Shown: positions 17,095 to 25,804 of the stretch, one piece after another | Layout: every line of letters starts with the position of its first letter | Position numbering within the stretch: the first letter of the stretch is position 1 | Origin: a bacterium | GTDB lineage: Bacteria > Vulcanimicrobiota > Xenobia > Xenobiales > Xenobiaceae | Length of the DNA stretch: 51,761 bases | NCBI GenBank assembly: GCA_017458675.1 | Contig: JAFTAM010000177.1 | Coordinates: forward strand, 1 to 51,761 | Direction of reading: 5' to 3' | Notes under the pieces: generated by a model | What the model was told of the DNA's origin: nothing | Databases searched by the model: none | Seen by the model: the letters and a program-made list of their open reading frames with translations, nothing else | Made by a program: the position numbers and the translations under genes

Positions 17095-17925
17095 TTATTC
17101 GAGATTCATGAAGGCCTTGATCCGTTCCGCCGTTTCATGAGGCTTTTCCATTAAAATAGTGTGCGTAGTGCCCGGAATATCTTTTTCTAAAACAAACCTG
17201 CTCTTAACATGCTCTTTAATAAAATTCACCGCAGTCATGGAATATAACGGATATTCCGGCATAATATAAAGAAAAGGTACTGAAATTTCGCTGATAACCG
17301 GACGAAAATCCGTTCTGAACAGCGAGAACCATAAGCTGGCCATAGTCAAGGCATCACAGCCTATACCGCATAATGCGGCCATACTGCTTTCCATAGCCTC
17401 GGGAACAGAAGCCGCCAAAGCAGGGTTCATCAGCTTTTTGGTAATATACCAGTTTGCGCTGCCGATATCATCAAAGATACGCTCCAAATCCTGCAAAAAA
17501 TCTTCATCCTGCCACTTGCCTTGACCTATGCCGCCGTCCCATACGCTGTTTCTCATATAAGGACTCATATCCACGGCGACTATTCTTTTTAAATGCTCGC
17601 AGCCGAACTGCTTAATATAAGAGAAGATGGCGGCCGCACCCATAGAATGACCTATAACAGTTATATTATCAAGCCTTAAATATTCAATAAGCTCACGAAG
17701 ATCGCGTCCGAGAGTTTGTATGTTCATATGCTTTCCCGAACGCTCGGAAGCCTCATGCCCGCGATGGTCATAACAAATGCAGCGGCAGCCGCCCTTAAAT
17801 TCATTAATAAAGTTCTTAATTTTTAAATGAGAGGACTGCAGTCCGTGACAAAAGAGCACGGCCTCGCCGCTGCCATGGTCCTCATAATAAATTTTAGTAC
17901 CGTCGGATACAGCTAAATATGGCAT
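17095..17925 (-). CDS. Alpha/beta hydrolase
   Basis: Alpha/beta-hydrolase-fold enzyme of 276 residues with an unknown ester, lactone or similar substrate. The oxyanion region is VLFCHGLQSS (around residues 23-32), the nucleophile elbow is GHSMGA (Ser94), and the catalytic His is probably His255 in GTTHTIL; the acid is likely in the strand before VPFLYIMPEYP. The start is set at ATG 17925 because GGAGA lies 9 nt upstream; a TTG five codons earlier overlaps that site. There is no signal peptide, so it is cytoplasmic. It lies 102 nt downstream of the phosphodiester glycosidase gene on the same strand, with a TATAAA-like box in the gap, so it may have its own promoter. Confidence 0.9.
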   Translation of the reverse strand: MPYLAVSDGTKIYYEDHGSGEAVLFCHGLQSSHLKIKNFINEFKGGCRCICYDHRGHEASERSGKHMNIQTLGRDLRELIEYLRLDNITVIGHSMGAAAIFSYIKQFGCEHLKRIVAVDMSPYMRNSVWDGGIGQGKWQDEDFLQDLERIFDDIGSANWYITKKLMNPALAASVPEAMESSMAALCGIGCDALTMASLWFSLFRTDFRPVISEISVPFLYIMPEYPLYSMTAVNFIKEHVKSRFVLEKDIPGTTHTILMEKPHETAERIKAFMNLE

Positions 17926-18027
17926 AATAATTATCTCCAAGCGTAAAAACAGATTTTATAATAAATAACCGAAGCGCACGCAGACAGCTCCGTCAAAGGC
18001 TCTGCCGCAAAGCCTCAGAAGCCAATC

Positions 18028-18903
18028 TCAGCGCTTCTTTACCGTCAAAAAGGCGGGCACGTCTCTGACGCCCTGCCTTTCCAGAGAAAAGCTGTCAGTC
18101 TTTATCGAAATGGCCGCGGATCGGCCTCCGTCCAAATTGAGAGCGTAACGGGGGTTAACGCCGCCCTTTTCTTCGGAAGACATTAAAATATCCCGGCATT
18201 CGGCCAAAGTTAAGGGGATGGAATATTCGTTATTGTAAAAAACGACCTCGCCGCTTCTACAGACCGCCAGACCGCTGAGACGCTCGCGCTCACCGCGCAG
18301 ACCGCTCAGCCCCTCTCCCTCGTCAACCAGCCGCGGTCCGGCCTGGAGAGCCAGCTCGCAGCCTATAGGCTGAAAATTGTCCCGGTACCAGACGACAGCC
18401 CTTTGCCTGTAAACCTCAAAGACGCCGGTCAACAGTCCGCCGGTTGGATAAATATATGGGTCTATCTCTCTGCCGTTCTGCTGCAGATAGCCCAGCGTGC
18501 GGCCGTTTTCGTCAAAGAAGCAGGCGTTGACGGCCGCGGCCGCGCCCTTATATTCGCGAACCTCTCGGACCGAAGCCGCTTTTTTGCCAAACTCCGAGCT
18601 TTGACACAATACCGGCTTCCAGAGCGCAAGATCGAATTTAAGCTGGTGCATCAGCCCCCGCCAATGACTGCCCTCCCGCTGCAGAGAAACCGCCCGGTAG
18701 CAAAGGCCCTTATCCAAGACCTGCCACCCTTCGGCCCGGGCTGTGACAGCGGAAGCCGTCTGAGCCGCCGTCCCGTTTTGGCCGAAAAACAGACTGAAGC
18801 CCAGCACGGCCGTCAGAAGCGGAAACGGGAGAGCCGAACGCCTCCGCCTTCCCGCGCCCCTTCCGCCGTTCTTTAAATTCAAAGCCCTTCCGCCTATATT
18901 CAC
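18028..18903 (-). CDS. Phosphodiester glycosidase family protein (NAGPA-like)
   Basis: Membrane-anchored or secreted protein of about 291 residues with a NAGPA/DUF2233-type domain. A basic N-terminus (GRRRRS) and a hydrophobic segment at about residues 25-48 act as signal or anchor. The domain motifs are AVNACFFDENG, LQAGPRLV and the C-terminal NLDGGRSAAISI. Family members such as the mammalian uncovering enzyme and bacterial homologues cleave sugar phosphodiester bonds, often on cell-wall polymers; the substrate here is unknown. The start appears to be a GTG at 18903, only 3 nt after the GH13 stop, indicating translational coupling. No Shine-Dalgarno is clear and a TTG seven codons on is possible. 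Confidence 0.8.
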   Translation of the reverse strand: MNIGGRALNLKNGGRGAGRRRRSALPFPLLTAVLGFSLFFGQNGTAAQTASAVTARAEGWQVLDKGLCYRAVSLQREGSHWRGLMHQLKFDLALWKPVLCQSSEFGKKAASVREVREYKGAAAAVNACFFDENGRTLGYLQQNGREIDPYIYPTGGLLTGVFEVYRQRAVVWYRDNFQPIGCELALQAGPRLVDEGEGLSGLRGERERLSGLAVCRSGEVVFYNNEYSIPLTLAECRDILMSSEEKGGVNPRYALNLDGGRSAAISIKTDSFSLERQGVRDVPAFLTVKKR

Positions 18904-18906
18904 GGC

Positions 18907-20826
18907 TTATTTAACTTCGATCCAGATTTCTGCGCCCAAGCTGCAGGGAGAAGCGCACAGCAGGCCGCCCAGAACCGAAGCCTCCCGCCCGCTGACGACG
19001 CCTCTGAATTTTGTGCCCTCGGGAATGGCCGCCGAGCTGACGTCCATGGGAGCGAATTCCAGACGGTCAACCTTGAATTCCGGCTCTTCCCGGCCCAGAT
19101 CGCGGGTAACCGCGCAGATCGCCCGGGTATTGCCGTCGTCGCGGATAAAGGCCAGGCTGCTGCCCCAGCCCTGCAGCCACTGCAGACTGCCGCGGCGCAG
19201 CGCTTCGTTCTCATTCCTGACTTTGCAGAGCAGCTTAATATGCTCGCGCATATCCTTGTCCCATCTGGACTCGTCCCAGATCATGGGACGGCGGCAGTCG
19301 GGGTCCTTGCCGCCTTCCAGGCCGATTTCGTCTCCGTAATAGACGCAGGGAGCGCCCTGGTAGGCGAACATGAAGGTATACAGGACCTTGGTCTTGTCAG
19401 CCCGGCCGTAATTCAGGGTCTTGACCCTGGGAATATCGTGGCTGCTCAGCAGGTTGAGCATATTAAGGGCTATTGATTCGGGCACGGCCACCCGGAAGCT
19501 CTGCAGCTGCTCCAAGAGGTCTTCGGTAGGCAGGAAGCCGCCGTCGCCGCGGTCGGAGCCGTTAAAGGCGTTATTGTCGCGCCCGGCCATCCATTGAGTT
19601 ACGGGGAAGGTAAAGCCGCGGTAATTCATCGAGGCGTCAAACTCGTCGCCCTGCTGATAATCGGTAGGATCGTGGAAATTCTCGCCCACCAGCCAGGCCT
19701 CGGGATTCTGAGCCTTGACCGCCCGGCGCATGCCCTTGCCCACTTCGTGGCCGAGCTGATGCATGTTCTGACGGGCCAGCATATTGGCCACATCCAAGCG
19801 CCAGCCGTCAATGGCATAGGGCTCGCGCAGCCAATAACACATCGTGGAATCGGGAGAATCGTAAATCTGTCCGCGCAGAGCCTGGCAGCGGTAATTCAGG
19901 CGCGGCAGAGTCTTTACGCCCAGCCACATCTCGTAATTGTTGGGGTCGTCCTCGTAGAAGGTAAAATAATTGTACTCTTCGCTGTTTTTATCGCTCTGCG
20001 CTTTTTTGAACCAGTGATGCTCGCAGCCGCAGTGATTGGGAACGGTGTCCAGAACTATGCGTATGCCCATATCGCGGGTCTTCCGGCGCAGTTCCGCCAA
20101 GGCTTCGTCGCCGCCCAGGTGGGGATCGACCTTAAAATAATCGGTAACGTCGTATTTGTGGTTGCTGGGAGCGCAGAAGATCGGGTTTATATAAAGAGCG
20201 TTGACGCCTAAATCCTTAATATAATCCAGCTTTTCGGCAATGCCCCTGAGATCGCCGTTATAGAAGAGACGGTTGCCTTTGGTCAGATCCAGAGGCGCGT
20301 CCCAGGCGCAGGCGACAACCGGCTCGCCGTAAAGTTCATATTCGCCGTCCTTTACGCTTAAAGAGTCGTCGCCATTGCGGAAGCGGTCCGGAAAGATCTG
20401 GAAAAAGACGGAATCCTTGACCCAGGCAGGCGGATTATCTAATAAATTGTACTTAAAGTCGTCGCGGTCCAGAGGCGTATAGCGCACAAAGCCCTTGCCG
20501 TTCAGGCTGTAATTGCCCTGCTCGGTCATGATATAAAAACGATAGGTCAGGTGAGGTACCGTCGCCGGCAGACTGGCCTCCCACCATAGCCAGTCCTTAT
20601 GCAGCGGCCGTCCTACTGGGTCAAGCCCCTCCTCGCTGTTCAGCGGTTTCGCTTCATAAGCCAGCTCTTCGCCCTCCGGAGCCGCTCTGACATATACCTT
20701 CCGCGCATTCAAACTGCAGTGCAGACGCACGCGCACTGTAATAAAGCTTTTATCTCCTTCGGCATAAGGAATTAAATAAGGATAAACGCTGGCATGAAAT
20801 GCCGGGGCCGAGACAAACGAACTCAT
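18907..20826 (-). CDS. GH13 alpha-amylase family enzyme (neopullulanase/cyclomaltodextrinase-like)
   Basis: Glycoside hydrolase family 13 enzyme of 639 residues. An N-terminal beta domain of about 120 residues (CBM34-like) precedes the TIM barrel. The four conserved regions are readable: DTVPNH near residue 258, GWRLDVAN with the nucleophile Asp near 344, VGENFH with the acid/base Glu near 381, and SSHDIPR with the third Asp near 463; YYGDEIGLEGG also fits. No signal peptide is present, so it likely acts on cytoplasmic maltodextrins, cyclodextrins or pullulan fragments, as neopullulanases and maltogenic amylases do. The ATG has GAGGAA about 7 nt upstream. It is the first gene of an operon with the phosphodiester glycosidase. 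Confidence 0.92.
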   Translation of the reverse strand: MSSFVSAPAFHASVYPYLIPYAEGDKSFITVRVRLHCSLNARKVYVRAAPEGEELAYEAKPLNSEEGLDPVGRPLHKDWLWWEASLPATVPHLTYRFYIMTEQGNYSLNGKGFVRYTPLDRDDFKYNLLDNPPAWVKDSVFFQIFPDRFRNGDDSLSVKDGEYELYGEPVVACAWDAPLDLTKGNRLFYNGDLRGIAEKLDYIKDLGVNALYINPIFCAPSNHKYDVTDYFKVDPHLGGDEALAELRRKTRDMGIRIVLDTVPNHCGCEHHWFKKAQSDKNSEEYNYFTFYEDDPNNYEMWLGVKTLPRLNYRCQALRGQIYDSPDSTMCYWLREPYAIDGWRLDVANMLARQNMHQLGHEVGKGMRRAVKAQNPEAWLVGENFHDPTDYQQGDEFDASMNYRGFTFPVTQWMAGRDNNAFNGSDRGDGGFLPTEDLLEQLQSFRVAVPESIALNMLNLLSSHDIPRVKTLNYGRADKTKVLYTFMFAYQGAPCVYYGDEIGLEGGKDPDCRRPMIWDESRWDKDMREHIKLLCKVRNENEALRRGSLQWLQGWGSSLAFIRDDGNTRAICAVTRDLGREEPEFKVDRLEFAPMDVSSAAIPEGTKFRGVVSGREASVLGGLLCASPCSLGAEIWIEVK

Positions 20827-21112
20827 AAATATTCCTCAACTTAACAAGCTGCCGACCGCTGAGAGTAGTGAGCGGAAGGTTAAAATACATCCTCTGACGG
20901 ACGCAAGTAAACAGCTCAGCTGCAAACCCGTATTTATTCTTAAAAATTAGCCCTAAACCCCTTTATAATGCGTCAAAATATTCTCCCTTTAAAAAAAACT
21001 CCGCCGTTCCCAGAAAATCGCCGTTTTTTCTCCAACAGGCCGCAGTCGGCCGCCCTAATCCTTTTTTATTAATAATAGGAAATCACCGATTCTGAGCGAA
21101 AAGGCAACGGCT
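20827..21112. other. Divergent gap between the GH13 and SRPBCC genes
   Basis: This 286-nt divergent region must hold promoters for both genes. It is AT-rich around 20935-20995 (CCTTTATAATGCG reads as a plausible -10 near 20960-20965) and contains CGGCC repeats near 21035-21055. No gene, terminator or perfect long inverted repeat was found. Confidence 0.4.
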
Positions 21113-22261
21113 ATGGGTATACCCGAAATAAGACGGCATATTATAGTTAAAGCCTCTCCCGTCAAAGCGTTTGAGGCCTGGACGGAGCCCGAACACCTTT
21201 CCCGCTGGTTCTGCGACAAGGTGACCGGCTGGCCCGGCCAGGGCGGAACGCTGACTTTGACGTGGGAAAAATTCGGGTTCAGCATGGAATACATTCTCCG
21301 CGATCTGGAGCCGCCCCGCCGCGTGGTTTTGAAATCGCTCATCCCCGGCATGGGCATGCAGACCCTGACCGTCACCATACGCCCTTACGGCAACGGCTGC
21401 CGCATCGAAGTGGTGGAAACCGGCCCCGGAGCCGAGGGACAGGAAGGCGCGGGAGACGCCAAATCCGGCTGGGAGATGTCTCTGGCCCTGCTGAAAACCT
21501 ATCTGGAAAATTACTGGGGCAAAAACCGGCGCGGCTTCTTCACCATTATTACCGCCCCCTACAACTATGCCCAGCTCATGCACTATTACCGCGTGCCCGA
21601 GGGCATGAACAAATGGCTGACCAAACCCGGCTCCACCGGCATAGGCGAGGTGGGCAGCGACGTTAAGCTGCGCTTTAAGAACAACATGGTGCTGACCGGC
21701 AAAGTCATGGCCGTCACTAACCATGAGCTTTTGGTAACCTGGAAGGAGATCAACGGCTTTTTAGAGCTTAAATCCTTTATGGCCAACGCCGACCAGAAGA
21801 CCATTCTGGCCCGAGGCTCCACCTACGGCAACGGTCTTAGCCTGCCCAAACTCAAGGCTCTGCGCAAATACATCGAGCAGGCCATGGGCGAGCTCCACCT
21901 GATCCTCAAGGCGGAAAAGGACAACCCCATCATCCAGGAAAAGGTCGTCAACAAGGAAGAGGAAGAAGATCTGGAGCTCTTTGAGGGCGAAGCCGACTTC
22001 GACGATTCCGCGCTCTTTGCCGACGACGACGAGGAAGTTATGGCCACCGCCGCCGACGCGGCCCTGATAGCCCACGCCAGAACCGTAGCCCGGACCACCG
22101 AAATTGTCCAGGCCCGCGGCGGCGTCAAGGAATCCGACTATGTGGACACCTCCGGCGGCAAGGACTTTGACGACAGCGAGCTTATCGCCAAAGACGACGA
22201 CGAAGAGATCGTCGAAGAAGCCGCTCCGTCATCGCCGGCCTCCGACGCAGCTAAGGCCTGA
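21113..22261 (+). CDS. SRPBCC (AHSA1-like) double-domain protein with acidic tail
   Basis: Cytoplasmic protein of 382 residues. Residues 5-130 form an SRPBCC/START-like domain of the AHSA1 type: VKASPVKAFEAWTEPEHLSRWFCD, then YILRDLEPPRRVVL (hydrophobic ligand cavity fold), closing with WEMSLALLKTYLENY. Residues about 140-260 look like a second, divergent domain of the same fold (APYNYAQLMHYYRV... TWKEINGF). The last 100 residues are strongly acidic and contain a duplicated motif, DFDDSALFADDDEE and DFDDSELIAKDDDEE. AHSA1-like bacterial proteins bind hydrophobic ligands or assist protein folding, but most have no known role. The acidic tail may bind partners or metal (inference). The ATG is preceded by a weak AAGG site. 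Confidence 0.8.
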   Translation: MGIPEIRRHIIVKASPVKAFEAWTEPEHLSRWFCDKVTGWPGQGGTLTLTWEKFGFSMEYILRDLEPPRRVVLKSLIPGMGMQTLTVTIRPYGNGCRIEVVETGPGAEGQEGAGDAKSGWEMSLALLKTYLENYWGKNRRGFFTIITAPYNYAQLMHYYRVPEGMNKWLTKPGSTGIGEVGSDVKLRFKNNMVLTGKVMAVTNHELLVTWKEINGFLELKSFMANADQKTILARGSTYGNGLSLPKLKALRKYIEQAMGELHLILKAEKDNPIIQEKVVNKEEEEDLELFEGEADFDDSALFADDDEEVMATAADAALIAHARTVARTTEIVQARGGVKESDYVDTSGGKDFDDSELIAKDDDEEIVEEAAPSSPASDAAKA

Positions 22262-22346
22262 GATCCTGCCCCAAAAGGGGCGTTAAAATAACTGTAATAT
22301 TCCGGCAATATTGCGTAAACATAAAAGGCCGCAGATATTTAATTTT

Positions 22347-22390
22347 TACCTCCTTTAATAAAGGCATAGAAAATGTCTTCTGAGGAGGTA
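22347..22390 (+). promoter_or_regulatory. Possible Shine-Dalgarno-sequestering hairpin
   Basis: TACCTCC (22347-22353) is exactly complementary to GGAGGTA (22384-22390), the strong ribosome-binding site of the next gene. In the mRNA these could pair with a 30-nt loop and mask the site. Confidence 0.35.
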
Positions 22391-22395
22391 TTTTT

Positions 22396-23679
22396 ATGCC
22401 GGCCGTATCCGTAAATTCTTCGCCGGGCGCAGCTTACCGTGAGCTTGAAAAATATTCATGTTTTTACCGTTCTCACGGCTGTCCCGAAAATAAACGGCTC
22501 ACCGAATTTGCCGGGCCGATCAGCATATACTGTCAGACCGACGGCTTTGAGTCCCGGGAGGCGTCCTCCGATTTGTACCTGCCGAAAGAGCAGTACCGAA
22601 CTGAGACCGAAGCCAAACCTGAAGCCGCTCCCCGCGTCCTTCCGCCGGCCGCAGACGAACCCGGCGGCAATAAAAAGGAGAGCGTTTCCAGCGTTGCGCA
22701 CGGCGGCGCTCCGCAGAAAAAATACTTAGGCGCTCTGCCGCTGGAACTGGCCGTCGAGAATCAGGACCTGCAGGTCTGGCGCTATGCCGCCTCCTCCAGT
22801 CTGGAAGACCGTCCGCCCTCCCTGGAGCGCAGCGGCAGAATCGATAAAGCGGACGGCTGTCTGCAGAGCTTCAGCGCCGCCCGGGCCACTCTGGATACCT
22901 TCCGTCGCTGCGGCGCCGAGCTCCAAGGCGGTGAGCCGCTCACCCTGATCGTAGGCCACCCCCAGGTCGGCGGCAGCCTGCCCTTTTACCGCAGCGCCGC
23001 TCCCAAATACATAGCCGTCAGCCAAAACGAAGAATTTATGCACCCCGACTTTATAAGCCATGAGGTCGGCCACGCCATTCTGGACCGCAGCCGTCAGTAT
23101 GACTGCAGCTCGCTGAAAACCCTGGCCGCTCACGAGGCCTTTGCCGACAGCTGCGCCTTCATAACCTCGCTGCAGGACAGGGAAGCGCTCTGGGACATCC
23201 TCCTGCAGGAGGCTTTGGGAAATGCAAGCAGCCGCGCCTCGGAGCTGGGCGAATTCTGGGGACCGCAGAGCAGAAACGCTCCCGTCCGCGATTTAGCCAG
23301 CCCGGCCGAAGGCGGCGAGAAATCGGACCCTCACCTGAACGGCCTGCGGTTTTCCTCCAAGCTTTACCGCCTGCTGCAGCTCTGCAGCCAAAGCTGCCGC
23401 GAAAAATTAACGCCCCGGGACTGCGCCGGAATTGAAGTCCCGGATGAAATCTTTTTGCACATCCTGCAGAGCGGCCTTCCTATTCATCCCTTCGACTATC
23501 AGTGTCTGAGCCTGGCCGCTCAGACCGTCAGCCGCGTTTTTGTCAATTCGCTGAATTTTCTGCCTCAGACTCCGGAGCTGAGCCTGGATGACCTGCAGAG
23601 CGCCGTAAAAGAATCGGCCCGACGGTTCTCCCTCCCCGGCGCGGATCTGAACGCCCTGGCCGAAGCCGCCTTCTCCTGA
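22396..23679 (+). CDS. Gluzincin-like HExxH protein of unknown function
   Basis: Protein of 427 residues with a thermolysin-type zinc arrangement: HEVGHA (His222, Glu223, His226) followed 21 residues later by Glu247 in HEAFADS. Thermolysin has the same order and nearly the same spacing, so a gluzincin metallopeptidase fold is likely, though I do not recognise the exact family. Residues 1-110 are low-complexity and Pro/Glu-rich, and the segment after residue 290 is helical. There is no signal peptide or membrane segment, which is unusual for a gluzincin and suggests a cytoplasmic role or non-classical export. The ATG at 22396 has a very strong GAGGAGG 7 nt upstream. It stands alone between gaps. 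Confidence 0.7.
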   Translation: MPAVSVNSSPGAAYRELEKYSCFYRSHGCPENKRLTEFAGPISIYCQTDGFESREASSDLYLPKEQYRTETEAKPEAAPRVLPPAADEPGGNKKESVSSVAHGGAPQKKYLGALPLELAVENQDLQVWRYAASSSLEDRPPSLERSGRIDKADGCLQSFSAARATLDTFRRCGAELQGGEPLTLIVGHPQVGGSLPFYRSAAPKYIAVSQNEEFMHPDFISHEVGHAILDRSRQYDCSSLKTLAAHEAFADSCAFITSLQDREALWDILLQEALGNASSRASELGEFWGPQSRNAPVRDLASPAEGGEKSDPHLNGLRFSSKLYRLLQLCSQSCREKLTPRDCAGIEVPDEIFLHILQSGLPIHPFDYQCLSLAAQTVSRVFVNSLNFLPQTPELSLDDLQSAVKESARRFSLPGADLNALAEAAFS

Positions 23680-23774
23680 GCTCCGCCGCCCTTTCCCGCA
23701 TTCAGCCCATTTACAGTATTGTCCGCGCCTCCCCTGCACGCCCTGCAGCTTCCTTTATTATCTCCGGCCTCCTC

Positions 23775-23862
23775 TGTCATCCCAAGCCTTCCACTTTGTC
23801 ATTCCAAACCTCCCCCTTTGTCATCCCAAGCCTACCCCTCTGTCATTCTGAGCGCAGCAAAG
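23775..23862. repeat. 22-bp tandem repeat array (TGTCAT units)
   Basis: Three full 22-nt units start at 23775, 23797 and 23819, with the consensus TGTCATYCCAARCCTNCCMC plus two bases. A fourth, diverged unit at 23841 reads TGTCATTCTGAGCGCAGC and joins the CATTCTGAGCG motif seen in other gaps. No gene is visible between 23680 and 24088. Confidence 0.75.
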
Positions 23863-24026
23863 AATCTTTCCTGTATGAACGCCTGCCTAAGGCCCGCCTA
23901 ACATGGATATTTTGCCGATTTAAGGCTATAATAGCTCTGTCGGACACGGCCCTTGCCCCTATGCGCGGCCTGCCTCCCGGTTAGGCTTCTGAGCCGAAGG
24001 AAAACCGTATCAGCTGCTTTTTTGAC

Positions 24027-24039
24027 TTGCCGACGGCAA
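24027..24039 (+). promoter_or_regulatory. Perfect 13-bp palindrome upstream of alcohol dehydrogenase
   Basis: TTGCCGACGGCAA is a perfect palindrome around a central A, immediately overlapping a TTGACT (24022-24027) that could serve as a -35. A convincing -10 at 17 nt is lacking. It is 50 nt before the ADH ATG and could be an operator. Confidence 0.4.
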
Positions 24040-24088
24040 ATGTGATTCGTGATCATACCTATCCGAAACAAAATTAAGGAGAATTACA

Positions 24089-25252
24089 ATGCAAAGCTTT
24101 GATTACTGCACCCCCACCAGACTGATTTTCGGGAAGGATGCGATCAAAAATCTTCCCGAAGTCATGCGCCCGCTCGGCAAAAGGGTGCTGCTGGCTTACG
24201 GAGGCGGAAGCATTAAAAGAAACGGTCTTTACGATAAAGTTAAGGAGCTTCTTGCCGATTTTGAAATCTATGAATTCTCCGGCATTCAGCCCAACCCGAA
24301 ATACGATCCCAACGTACTCGAGGGCGTCAGGCTCTGCAAAGAGCACAATATCGAAGTCATCCTGGCTGTCGGCGGCGGCAGCGTGCTCGACTGCTCCAAA
24401 ACCGTAGCCGCCTGCGCCAAGTATGACGGCGAGCCCTGGGATTTAATCTCCTATAAGGTCAAGGCCAAGGCCGCGCTGCCCGTCGTGGATATCATCACCT
24501 TTGCCGCCACCGGCAGCGAGTACGATAAAAACAGCGTCATTTCCAGGACCGAAACCAACGATAAATTCAGCTATATCGATCCGCTGCTGTATCCGGTCTG
24601 CTCTATTCTCGATCCGACCTACACCTTCACGGTATCAAAAAGACAAACTGCGGCCGGCTGCGCCGATGCGATCAACCACATTATGGAGCAGTATTTCTGC
24701 GAAACTTCCACGCTGCTCAACGACGGCTTTATGGAGGCCGGCATTAAAAGCCTCATGGTCAATGGGGTAAAGTGCCTCGAAAATCCCGAAGATTACGAGG
24801 CCAGAGCGGAAATGATGCTGGCCTGCACCTTCGGCTGCAACGGCATTTATTCGCTGGGCAACAGTTCGTCGCTCTGGCCCTGCCACTGCATAGAGCACGC
24901 CCTTTCCGCCTACTACGACATCACCCACGGCGAAGGGCTGGCCATTATCACGCCGCGCTGGATGAAACATATTCTCAATGAAAAGACGATCGGACGCTTT
25001 GTTAAGTACGGCGTAAACGTATTCGGCATCGACGCCGGACTCGATCCTTACGAAATAGCCGAAAAGGCCATAGAAGCCACCTATCGCTTCTTTGAAAGCC
25101 TCGGTCTGCCGATGCATCTGAAAGAGGTAGGCATAGACGAAAGCAGGCTCGGCGAAATGACGCGTCATATCGCCGAAAAAGAGGGCCTGGAAAACGCCTG
25201 GGCCCCGCTGACCGAAAAAGACGTCATGGAGATCCTGACCGCTTCGCTCTGA
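24089..25252 (+). CDS. Iron-containing alcohol dehydrogenase (butanol dehydrogenase/YqhD-like)
   Basis: Group III, NAD(P)H-dependent alcohol dehydrogenase of 387 residues that reduces aldehydes to alcohols, as in fermentation or aldehyde detoxification. The cofactor region has YGGGSIKRNG and the GGGSVLDCSK loop. Iron ligands are readable as Asp and His in DAINHIM (about 193 and 197), His in CHCIEHAL (about 265-269) and His in THGEG (about 280). FDYCTPTRLIFG at the N-terminus and the overall length match the YqhD/BdhA branch. The ATG follows AAGGAG at ideal spacing. It is cytoplasmic and monocistronic in this window. Substrate and cofactor preference are not decided by the sequence. Confidence 0.92.
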   Translation: MQSFDYCTPTRLIFGKDAIKNLPEVMRPLGKRVLLAYGGGSIKRNGLYDKVKELLADFEIYEFSGIQPNPKYDPNVLEGVRLCKEHNIEVILAVGGGSVLDCSKTVAACAKYDGEPWDLISYKVKAKAALPVVDIITFAATGSEYDKNSVISRTETNDKFSYIDPLLYPVCSILDPTYTFTVSKRQTAAGCADAINHIMEQYFCETSTLLNDGFMEAGIKSLMVNGVKCLENPEDYEARAEMMLACTFGCNGIYSLGNSSSLWPCHCIEHALSAYYDITHGEGLAIITPRWMKHILNEKTIGRFVKYGVNVFGIDAGLDPYEIAEKAIEATYRFFESLGLPMHLKEVGIDESRLGEMTRHIAEKEGLENAWAPLTEKDVMEILTASL

Positions 25253-25804
25253 GATCGGCGAGCGGCAGCAGAACGCTTCAATCGCCGGGGAGGCTGCCGC
25301 CGCCTGCCGCCGAAGCAAGACGGCGCCGGCGGCGGAGCCTGCGCCGCCGCGGAGCACATCTTCGCGCGGAGCGGCAGCGACAAAGAAAACCGGACCGTCG
25401 GCGAACACTCTGTCGGTAAGTTAAGCATAAACAGGCTTTAAGCAGACAAGCTTCACACCGCGAAAACACGCAGAACATGCTTGACTGATTCTTCGCTCTC
25501 AATGACAAGGTAAACAATTTCAAGCATTAGTAAAACAAGCTAATATATTTTTTTTAGCAATATTTTGCCCTAACTCTAACTTTATGACATTGACGTTTTG
25601 ACAGACGTTTACTGCGTTTTCAGTGAAATATCGCCTTACCTAATAATATCAGCGAAGAAAAATCAAAAAATTTAAAATCAGTTAAAATCAGGCTATTAAC
25701 ATCTGCAGGTTTTTTCTTAAAATATGAAAAGCTGATTTTTCAGTATATCTGCAAATTGAAAAAGAAATCTTTTAATACCGATACCGATCATAGGAGGGAG
25801 AAAT
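25253..25804. other. 552-nt gap with an inverted-repeat-family copy and AT-rich leader
   Basis: 25253-25350 is extremely GC-rich (GCCGCC runs). 25360-25393 is a 34-nt copy of the palindromic repeat family, identical to 29431-29464 in inverted orientation, and CCTTGTCATTGAGAGCGAAG appears on the minus strand near 25490-25510. From about 25530 the sequence turns AT-rich and carries TTGACG and TTGACA (25590-25603) and two TTAAAATCAG copies near 25670-25690. A promoter for the secreted-protein gene must lie here, but no well-spaced pair was found. No gene was seen. Confidence 0.6.

Noticed and set aside
23775..23862. CRISPR-like array
   Set aside because: Units are adjacent without unique spacers and there are no cas genes, so this is an ordinary tandem repeat.
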